Source: Schistosoma haematobium
Lineage: Eukaryota; Platyhelminthes; Trematoda; Strigeidida; Schistosomatidae
Direction of reading: 5' to 3'
DNA length: 64,000 nucleotides
Assembly (NCBI RefSeq): GCF_000699445.3
Contig: NC_067201.1
Coordinates: 21,890,533 to 21,954,532, forward strand
The translations under genes were made by a program, and so were the position numbers. Shown in pieces: positions 56,466 to 64,000 of this stretch (position 1 is the first letter of the stretch; each line of letters starts with the position of its first letter). The notes below the pieces were generated by a model. The model was not told the origin of the DNA. It was given only the letters and a program-made list of their open reading frames with translations, and made no database searches.

Positions 56466-57000
56466 GTCAGTCAGACAACAATGTAGAACCTCGTACGTAC
56501 ATGCATCAGTTCGAGTTGACATATCAAATTACCACACAGATACAATTGTCCATTCAAATCCCTTAGTGGTAGAGGTAGTCAAAGTATAAGCAGTAATCGG
56601 AAACATTAGAGTATGAAGATGTTATTCAACGAGTATAATCCAGTGAAATAAATTTGGAAAGAGACAAAAAGAAAGGGACATGAACAATTCAGAAGATTAG
56701 AATTTAGGAGAACACAAAGAGTGAATGCACCTCTGCTCCATGGCAAACGATTTTGAGCCATGTCATTCAGGGTCTCTAACCATCGGTTGCTATCACCTCG
56801 AGGATCCCAATCAGGTAGTCTACACCTACCAACATGGTTCAGTCCACTTGTCAGTGAGTGACTTCATGGATTTGTGCCATGTTTTGGTCTGGCCACCCCT
56901 AGCTTTCTTCCAACCTACTCCTACACCATGAAACGTCGCACGTCGGGGCATTTGGTGGTTGAACATACGTAACATATGTCCCAGAAATGGTGTATGTATA
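56466..57000 (-). mobile_element. RTE-type LINE 3' end
   Basis: Reads, on the - strand, from HMLRMFNHQMPRRATFHG and [17 protein letters not shown] into the 3' UTR and tail (GACTGAC at 56466-56475). Closely related to 34485-34800, 48540-49057 and 59735-60540. Confidence 0.8.
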
Positions 57001-58600
57001 CTCTTGAAATATTGATCACATGAGATTTGTTCATTTTTTCCAACGTACCATGTTCTTGTCAATGTTTTCACAACGTCACTATTTAATTTTTCAAAAAATG
57101 TGTTAAGTAAAAACGTCTTGGTTTATTAATAGACTGCGTTTGCAAATATTTCCATGAAACCATCTCGATGTTTGTTTGATAATCTTATAAAAACACAACT
57201 AGATCACTTAATGAAATATTGAAGTGAAACACAACCCCTTTGGATTTCTCTAGATCACTGATCAAAGTGATTAGATCGTGTTTTAATTTATATTAAAATT
57301 ATTGTTTATTACCACCCAACCATGGATTACAATTTTCACATGAAGTATTAATTAAAATGTCTACAAGTTAGCATCTACCATAGATTCATTCGATAGGGAT
57401 AATAGTTACTGCGTTAAATTTTCTACATCAGCCTGTAGAAATAAACAATGGTGTCCCATACATGAAGTTTCACAACCACATCAACGTTTTTGTTTTACGT
57501 TCGCATGGAGTTGTAATTATACAAAGTCTAAGGGTTAAATTAAAAATCAAGTATTCCTAGGTGGTTGGCCGATGGGGTGAACATAACATCATCATTCCAT
57601 CAAATCATTGGCTATTTGTCTCAATCGTGTAGTTGAATCTTAACTTCCTAGTTAGGAACAAATTTTTGTTGACTTGGCTTAAAAATAGTTGCATTCATCA
57701 TTCTTACTCTTTTCCTTAATCTTGAATTTTTAAGGTAACTGTATACTTTTATTACGTGAATTAATCCCTTTACTTAGAAATAGGTTCTTCGTAGTTTGCA
57801 TATGGGATTGGTTTCAGTTAAACAACTAATGAAAACCAGGAATAATTAGACAAGTTTTTCATCTTCATATGGGACTCACAGCAGTGTACATTCGCTACCC
57901 CAGTGGGAATGTTTACTCTTGTCTACTATCATTGGTATTACGATTGGTTCGAACCCATCTTGTCATTCGTTTTAATTTTACCTCGAATTTGCCTACTATG
58001 ATAATCCGCTCGTTACTGTAGACTACACCGTTTCGCCAGGCAGGTTAATTGGAGAGCTGTAAGACCACAGACTGTGTTGGGTTGTGACAGCAGTAAGGTG
58101 TTTACCTTAAACAACCAGGATATACAACGATGTTGCCTTCGCATAACAGGAGAAGGGAATTATGAAACGTCAGTCCTGAAAGTAACACATCTTGCCTCAC
58201 AGATTTCTATTGTCAACAGTAAGGTCTAAAATGTACAGAACAAACTACAAGCAGCTGTGTGACTGGTTTCACTTAGTTTTCTCCTGGTCTCCACTATTAA
58301 GATCACCTTTAACCCAGTTTCATTTTCAAGTCCCTCAATTATAAGTATTGTTCGACAGTGTGGTTAAATGGACAGCGACAACCGCTCACAAACACTTAAT
58401 TCCATTCGGGATCACCCTGTTCACAATCAAAACTCTTCTGAAACAGACAATGTATAGCTTGACACCTCAAAATGTACAGCGTATATATATTGGTAGTTTG
58501 TGTCTCATCCCTCGGAAAACAAAGTTAATTCTTAGCCAATTACATGCACTCATCAGTTATCTCACATGTACAATGTATTATCAATAATTGAGATCATAAG
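57000..58600. other. unassigned DNA with one possible exon
   Basis: A + strand frame at about 57365-57534 is Cys- and Trp-rich (CRNKQWCPIHEV, RFCFTFAWSCNY) and ends in TAA. A possible acceptor (TTTTCTACATCAG) lies just before the Cys-rich part, but I found no partner exon. The remainder, including ORF 58348-58587, shows nothing I recognise. Confidence 0.3.
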
Positions 58601-58610
58601 CCAATTGAAG

Positions 58611-58835
58611 CTAGAGCATCAGAGAAAAACTGGAAGCACTGGATGGCCGTTTCTTCCTATTGTGGGACTCCTCAACAGTGCGCACCCACGATCCCGCCTC
58701 TTGAAATTCAAACCCAGGACCTATTAGTCTTGTGCGCGAGCGCTTAACTTCTAGATCACTGAACCGGCATCCAGCGATGTTAATTTCTAACTTCAACCAG
58801 AATAGGACGCAATGGCCGTCCAGGTTTTCCATGGT
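58611..58835 (-). repeat. SM-alpha-like SINE, antisense
   Basis: The - strand has box A GTTCAGTGATCTAGAAGTTAA and box B GGTCCTGGGTTTGAATTTC, then GCGCACTGTTGAGGAGTCCC and GGAAGAAACGG. First core base C has become T and helix II is mismatched, so the hammerhead is probably inactive. Confidence 0.65.
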
Positions 58836-58964
58836 GATCTAGTTTCAATAAGCTCATGATCTCATCTATCGAAATTACTAGAATATCCAGAAAAACCCCT
58901 TCTGATATAATGTATTAGTTTATCTAAATAATTCATTCCTTTTCTTTTTTTAAAAAAAAATTAG

Positions 58965-61900
58965 TCCGAGAATATAGTTTCACAATCAACAAATGGAGTG
59001 CAATTAATTCATTCGAAGAAAAATCCCACTCTACGTAAACGTTCCATTCGTAAGTTAACAACAACACTATCATCAACTGCAAAATCATTATCACCGTCAT
59101 CATCTTCAACAAAATTATCAGATAAATCTTCTTCCTTTTCTTCATCTGTAAACTCCTTTAATTCTATTGAATGTTGTCAGAAATTAGATGCAATTTTAAA
59201 TGATGTCCAAAATGAATGTGTTCACGGTAAATATATAGGTATTCTTTATTCAGTTGTGTGAAATTGAGTTTTTATTGTTTAAGTTTTATATATCTTCTGT
59301 TCAGTTTATAAGTTCTGGTTAACATAGTTTGCTTATTTGTTTAAATTGTCAAGTTCTGGTACAACAAAGTACTAAAAGAATATCTAATTCCTATGAAAGA
59401 CCAACCCTTTACCCTAATCATTACTAACTGGTTGTGTCTCACACCATGACATCGGTTTAAATATTGATAAGGAACTAATGTTCTTTTTGGAGATTGCAAG
59501 TACATCTTGCTAATGAGTACTAACTACCATGTAGAGTAGGTCTAGTGGGTTTTCTTGTTTAAGATCTTCAACCGCCTAACGTTATGTTTTCTCCTCAATT
59601 CTCCCTCTCTATATATGTGAAATAACCATGCGTACGGAATGTTTAACTTTCCATAAAAGGGAGTTATGCAAATTTACAATAAAAAATACATTTTTTAAAC
59701 AGTTAAATTCACGAGTCGATCTAAGCTAGAGTCAGTCAGTCAGTAACAACGTAGAACTTCGTACGTACGTACATCAGTTCGAGTTGCCACACCACATTAG
59801 CACAGAGATGCAGTGGTCGATTCAAATCCCGTAGTGGTAGAGGTAGTCAAAGTATAAGCAGTAATCGGAAACATTAGGGTATGATGATGTTATTCAACGA
59901 GTATAATCCAGTGAAATAAATTTGGAAAGAGACAAAAAGAAAGGGACATGAACAATTCAGAAGATTAGAATTTATGAAAACACAAAGAGTGGATGCACTT
60001 GCGCCATTGCAAACGATTTCCAGCCATGTCATTCAAGGTCTCTGACCATCGATTGCTATCATCTCGCGGATCTCAACCAGGTAGTCTACACCTACCAACA
60101 TGGTTCAGTCCACTTGTCAGTGAGTGACTTCATGGATTTGTGCCATGTTTTGGTCTGGCCACCCCTAGCTTTCTTCCAATCTACTCCTATACAACAAAAC
60201 ATCGCACATCGAGGCAGTCAGTGGTTTGGCATACGTAACACATGTTCCAGCCATCTCAAGTGATGAAGTCTCACTACTTTATCAATTTATTTGACATCCT
60301 TACCTAGTACCCGTTTCCTAACAACTGCATTACTTACTCGATGGTCCCAGGATATACGAGCAATATTTCGAAGACATCTATGATCAAATACTAGTAACCT
60401 ACAGATATCCTCTACTCTTACCGACCATGTTTCACTGTCATAAAGTAGGACGGAACGAACTACTGTGCCAGTAAACACGTCCTTTGGTTGATAGACGGAT
60501 ATCTCGCCTACGCCATAAGTGGCGCAAGTTGGCAAAAGCTAGTCGAGCCTTCTGTATCCGTGCTGAGATTTCGTCACACACCAGACCACAAGGGCTGACG
60601 AAACTTTCAAGATAAGTGAAGCGATCGACACGCTAAATTACTTCACTCCCTATCATTAGTTCAGGTGTCAAGATCTAAGCTAGATGACTATTGAAAACCT
60701 GAAAGTACTGAACAGTCGTCTTGTCCTAGTACGGAACTCTTCACGTAGGACTCAAACCCATGGCCTTTGGTCTTGCTCATGAACGCGCACTGCTGAAGAG
60801 TCCCATACTAGGACAAAACGGTCATTCAATGCTTCTAGGATTTTAATGGTAGTCTAGTTTGAATTGATTCATGAATTCAACTATTAAAATACTAAAATCC
60901 TCCATACTGATCATTTATTTTTATTTTGTTAGGATTATTCATGGATACTACAAACAAATAATACATAGATAATTGTTTATTTTAACACGTTCAACCAATC
61001 AGAAATCAACCATATGATAAGTGTACACGATTGGCCTCAAAATGACTTATATATCCCAGGTATGAGGCATACATAATTAGTGGCTTAATTTTCTAACACC
61101 GTTGGATGCCGACTCAGTGGTCTAGTGGTTGAGTGCTGGCGCGCGAAACCAGTAGGTCCTAGGCTCGAATCTCGCAAGGGGCTAGGTCGTGAATGCGCAC
61201 TGCTGAGGAGTCCCAAAATAGGACGAAACGGTCGTCCAGTGCTTCCAGGTTTTCCATGGTGGTCTAGCTTCAATTGACTCATGATCTTAACCATTGAAAT
61301 TACTACAATATCCACAAAACCCATACAGGACAATTCATTTAGTGACAATCTGTACTAAATGTACATATACCTATAAAGTCTAGTCAAGGAATTCAGGATC
61401 AAATATCAATAATGCTATAATTGTTGATCTTACTATTAACAATATGATTATTTGTGGTTTATGTAATGTTTAGTGATGCATGTTGGTATATATGCTTTGA
61501 AAATATTGCGTTATTTCGTTTTTTTCAGATACTAATTTACGTTCGGTTAAACAAAAACCAGTTGCTAATGAACTGATGATGACGAATAAGAGCATTGTTT
61601 CGAAAGACACAGACACTATCACTTCTACGATTCATGAAGTAGTGAAGACATCCAATAGTAGTGGTAACAGTACCATTGCTAAATCATTGAAAACAAAGAA
61701 ATCAAATCCTATACATCATGAGTCGTGTAAAGCAGTAGTTGAATCGTTATCATCATTGACGTCTTCATCTACTGTTCCTGAACCACTGAATAACTCATAT
61801 ATATCTACTCCTGTTCCTGATACATCTGTTACGCCACAATCATTAGATACTACCGGGAATGATGATGGTGAGTGGTTATGTGCAAATATGAAAACAGTTA

Positions 61901-62217
61901 GACGTCGTCGACGCAATAATAATAACAAAGACATTAAACAATTGACGAGTACAGATAATAATGATAATGCTCATGTTGATGACACCAAATTAGAAAGACA
62001 CGTTCTACAACAACAACCAATTGAGTTATCATCCTTAATAGTCGCAGAAGAAAATAGTCAAAATAAGTCCAACTCTACACATGACATTAGTAGCAATGAT
62101 CAACGGTATTTAATAACCAGTCAAGATATTATTAATTCTAAAACTAATAGAAATTTGGAACCTGATTCTAGTCATCAATCTGTATTGGAATGTTGCAAAA
62201 ATACATCTTCAATGATA
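58965..62217 (+). CDS. unrecognised Ser/Thr/Asn-rich protein, partial gene
   Basis: Two exons, 58965-59226 and 61529-62217, join in one frame (phase 1) and encode 317 residues without a stop. Acceptors TTAAAAAAAAATTAG and TTTTTTTTCAG and donors GGTAAAT and GTAAGT are present. I do not recognise the family. Exon 1 is basic then Ser-rich (LRKRSIRKLTTTLSS; SPSSSS) with a possible helix (CCQKLDAILNDVQNECVHG). Exon 2 is low-complexity and polar with GNDDGEWLCANMKTVRRRRR, a candidate nuclear-localisation or RNA-binding patch. No start codon is seen, so upstream exons are missing. A short terminal exon may be 63028-63054 (TFISKKFL then TGA) or 63476-63520; both accept phase 0. SINE, LINE and ribozyme copies fill the intron. 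Confidence 0.6.
59735..60680 (-). mobile_element. RTE-type LINE 3' half
   Basis: The longest of the GACTGAC-tailed antisense copies. The - strand frame 60287-60535 has [20 protein letters not shown] and [17 protein letters not shown]; the later C-terminus and 3' UTR follow, with the tail GACTGACTGAC at 59735-59745. Several frame breaks. Lies in the intron of the Ser/Thr/Asn-rich gene. Confidence 0.82.
60690..60890. repeat. two SM-alpha-like SINE halves, head to head
   Basis: 60690-60765 is an antisense piece (the - strand has GGGTTTGAGTCC and GTACTAGGACAAGACG). 60775-60890 is a sense piece (GCGCACTGCTGAAGAGTCCC, AGGACAAAACGG). In each, GAAA of the ribozyme core is mutated. The joined halves form an imperfect palindrome. 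Confidence 0.55.
61105..61300 (+). mobile_element. SM-alpha-like SINE with internal pol III promoter
   Basis: Box A TGGTCTAGTGG (61119-61129) fits TRGYNNARNGG exactly and box B-like GGCTCGAATCT lies about 30 bp on. The hammerhead (61197-61242) follows, then CCAGGTTTTCCATGGTGGTC. tRNA-like promoter plus hammerhead is the layout of the SM-alpha retroposons of Schistosoma mansoni. Confidence 0.75.
61197..61242 (+). ncRNA. hammerhead ribozyme, all core bases present
   Basis: Helix I: GCACTG (61197-61202) with CAGTGC (61237-61242), six perfect pairs. Core block 1: CTGAGGA (61203-61209), which fits CUGANGA. Helix II: GTCC (61210-61213) with GGAC (61221-61224). Core block 2: GAAA (61225-61228). Helix III: AC...GT closing GGTC, then the cleavage triplet GTC, with cutting expected after C61236. 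Helix I is open, the type I order of SM-alpha ribozymes. Only position 7, which tolerates change, departs from the usual U. Activity is inferred. Confidence 0.8.
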
Positions 62218-62283
62218 GTAAGTTGTTTACACTACATGAAATAAAATTTGAAACGAATTCTATATTTGTTACATTCACTATCA

Positions 62284-62791
62284 TCCCCAAATGCCCTAGA
62301 ACGGCCGAAGGGAATGAGAATCAGCTCTCCCTTTCTAAATGCTTTCAAATGGCCACGTGTATACAGCCACTGTCAGGGAAGTCCTACTCATTGCGTCCTC
62401 GCAGTGGGGATGTTGTTTACGAAATTGAGGGGATGAAAAGAAATTGTCCGGCTCTTTAACTGGGTTGATGGATACGAAGAGTCGACCTAGGGGAGTTGGA
62501 AAACCCTGGTTCCAAACCAGTGGTGCACATGGGCTCCAGTATCCTGAGTGAACAAATGGAGTATGAACCTATTGTCGGCCACCAGCTACCATGTGACTGC
62601 ATCTCCTAACGTTACTCCACTGCCTTATTGATCAGACCTTTAGGTCGAAGGTTCCGAGTGTGGCCTCCTAAGAAAACCACGCAGTTCGTTCTGGGCACCC
62701 TGGCAGTATCATAGCCTACACGGAAATCAAGTGACTTGTGTGGTGCATTTGTATTCGGTGCCCCTTTGTATCAATATTTAAATAAATATCA
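62284..62791 (+). repeat. SINE-like element, copy 6 (full length)
   Basis: From CCCCAAATGCCCTAGAACGG to CAATATTTAAATAAAT. Includes the GGTTGATGGATACGAAGAG block and CCACGCAGTTCGTTCTGG, as in copy 4. Confidence 0.78.
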
Positions 62792-63690
62792 AAGCATAAA
62801 GTCATTAACTGTGTTAGGAAGTAGTAACCAATGTGTTATGTCTTTTTTGTGTGTGAATTTCATTTCGTATTGATAGAATTCTATCGATTTAGTTTCTCAC
62901 ATGACAACCCTTTTGTCTAAATGACTTTGGTATTAAGATGTACTTCTATGTGTTTGAATATTAATCAATAGTGTTCGTAGTGAATCGACAACATAAACTT
63001 TGTTTAACTTAAATTTCTTTCTTGTAGACATTTATTAGCAAGAAGTTTCTGTGAAACTGTAGAGAATTGATGATATCTCATTTTGTTTAAGACTTATCTC
63101 ACTCACCTACCTACTCATTATTGACTTTAATGTTACACTTTCGATGGGGAGTGCTTTTTTTTCTTCGAATCATCAATTGATACCGATAGTAAAAAACAAA
63201 CAAACTGAATCGGGTAACTTCATACTCTTAAACTGCTTAATAGTACTATTTATAATATATTGATTCATTTTGTACTATCCTTATCCATGAAACACGTGCT
63301 CCTACTAACCTACATAGGGTTTACTATTTCCATGTGATACAATTTAAATAAGGTTATCAACCTTTTGTATATGTTTGTGTTTATGAAGAAGTGTCATTCT
63401 CCGTAGTAGCTAGTCAGTTAATACACTAATTTCTATGTGATTTCTTTTCTTCAATTTCAAAACTTAACACAGCATGATATGGATTTAGTTACTATGACAA
63501 AATACGAATCTGTTTGACTATCGGTTAACCAATGAACTAGCATTATTTAATATAGGATCTGGGACAATTGCTTCAAGTTTATGCACCATGAAAAAAGTTG
63601 ACAATGGAGGAGACTAAACATGAAGCGTGTGGGGTTTTAAAAGAAAAAAATAGTAATCTGTAGTATAAGAAAACAGTATAAAACTAATTT
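62792..63690. other. unassigned DNA with two candidate terminal exons
   Basis: Apart from possible last exons of the Ser/Thr/Asn-rich gene (63028-63054 and 63476-63520), nothing recognised. Confidence 0.35.
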
Positions 63691-63694
63691 CGAA

Positions 63695-63960
63695 ACTCTT
63701 AATCTGGAGGTAGACAAAGAGTGAATGAATCTGTCTCACTATGACCAATTTTAAGCTATAGGCTCTTTAACCTTTTATTACGATCATTACTCCAAGCTTG
63801 ATTAGATAATCTACACTTATATCAACATAGTCCAGATAAAAAGTTAATCACGTGATGAGCCGACAATATGTCTTGGTTTGGTCACTCCTAGTCTTCTTTT
63901 TCTTCTTCCAATCTACTACTATGCTAGCGAAGTGAAAGTCAATCATACGTAAAGTAAAAC
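63695..63960 (-). mobile_element. decayed RTE-type LINE 3' end
   Basis: Antisense blocks GACAAAGAGTGAATGAATC, CTACACTTATATCAACATAG and TGTCTTGGTTTGGTCACTCC follow the order of 56700-56950. Highly diverged. Confidence 0.55.
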
Positions 63961-64000
63961 TTTGCACATATCAAAACAAATCCTAGCATAGTATAAATAA

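Noticed and set aside
1..64000. CRISPR array, operons, prophage or bacterial promoters
   Set aside because: No spaced direct repeats of that kind; introns, SINEs and LINEs show a eukaryotic genome.

Overview
The window reads as nuclear DNA of a blood fluke (genus Schistosoma, species not decided). It is AT-rich, has long introns with a few very short ones, and is crowded with retrotransposons. Schistosome hallmarks include SM-alpha-type short repeats carrying hammerhead ribozymes, RTE-type and CR1-type LINE pieces, and a Ty3/gypsy element of the CsRn1 clade. Two conserved genes can be rebuilt exon by exon with matching splice phases. One is dynactin subunit 4 (DCTN4/p62; + strand, 10423-29099, nine exons, 616 aa). 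The other is the ribosome-biogenesis methyltransferase EMG1/NEP1 (- strand, 29416-35760, three exons, 233 aa). They converge tail to tail, with poly(A) signals for both strands inside 29364-29379.

Layout. 1-2.8 kb: no recognisable gene. 2.8-8.4 kb: a solo LTR (target duplication AGCT) split by a nearly intact CsRn1-clade LTR retrotransposon (target duplication AGAT; LTRs differ at 1 of 318 positions). 8.4-10.4 kb: short repeats. 10.4-29.1 kb: DCTN4, whose introns hold LINE 3' ends, SM-alpha relics, SINE-like copies and a probable mariner relic. 29.4-35.8 kb: EMG1; its 5.6-kb first intron holds a full-length RTE-type LINE with a 13-bp target duplication. 35.8-43.1 kb: decayed CR1-type LINE pieces in antisense. 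44.4-44.7 kb: a small single-exon ORF for a predicted secreted peptide (- strand). 47-50 kb: LINE 3' ends, including a 5'-inverted insertion, and an inverted copy of the repeat block from EMG1 intron 1. 50-58 kb: repeats and unassigned DNA. 59-62.2 kb: two phase-compatible exons of an unrecognised Ser/Thr/Asn-rich protein. 61.2 kb: a complete-looking hammerhead ribozyme in an SM-alpha-like SINE.

The most interesting points are these. (1) The ~1.3-kb inverted repeat at 48.4-49.8 kb preserves the empty site of the LINE in EMG1 intron 1. (2) A ~490-bp SINE-like family, with six long copies all on the + strand, shares its 3' end with that LINE, as expected for a non-autonomous partner. (3) The ribozyme at 61197-61242 keeps its core and all three helices. 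(4) One LTR element is nested in another's solo LTR, both with intact target duplications. All element names are by motif and clade; no database was searched.
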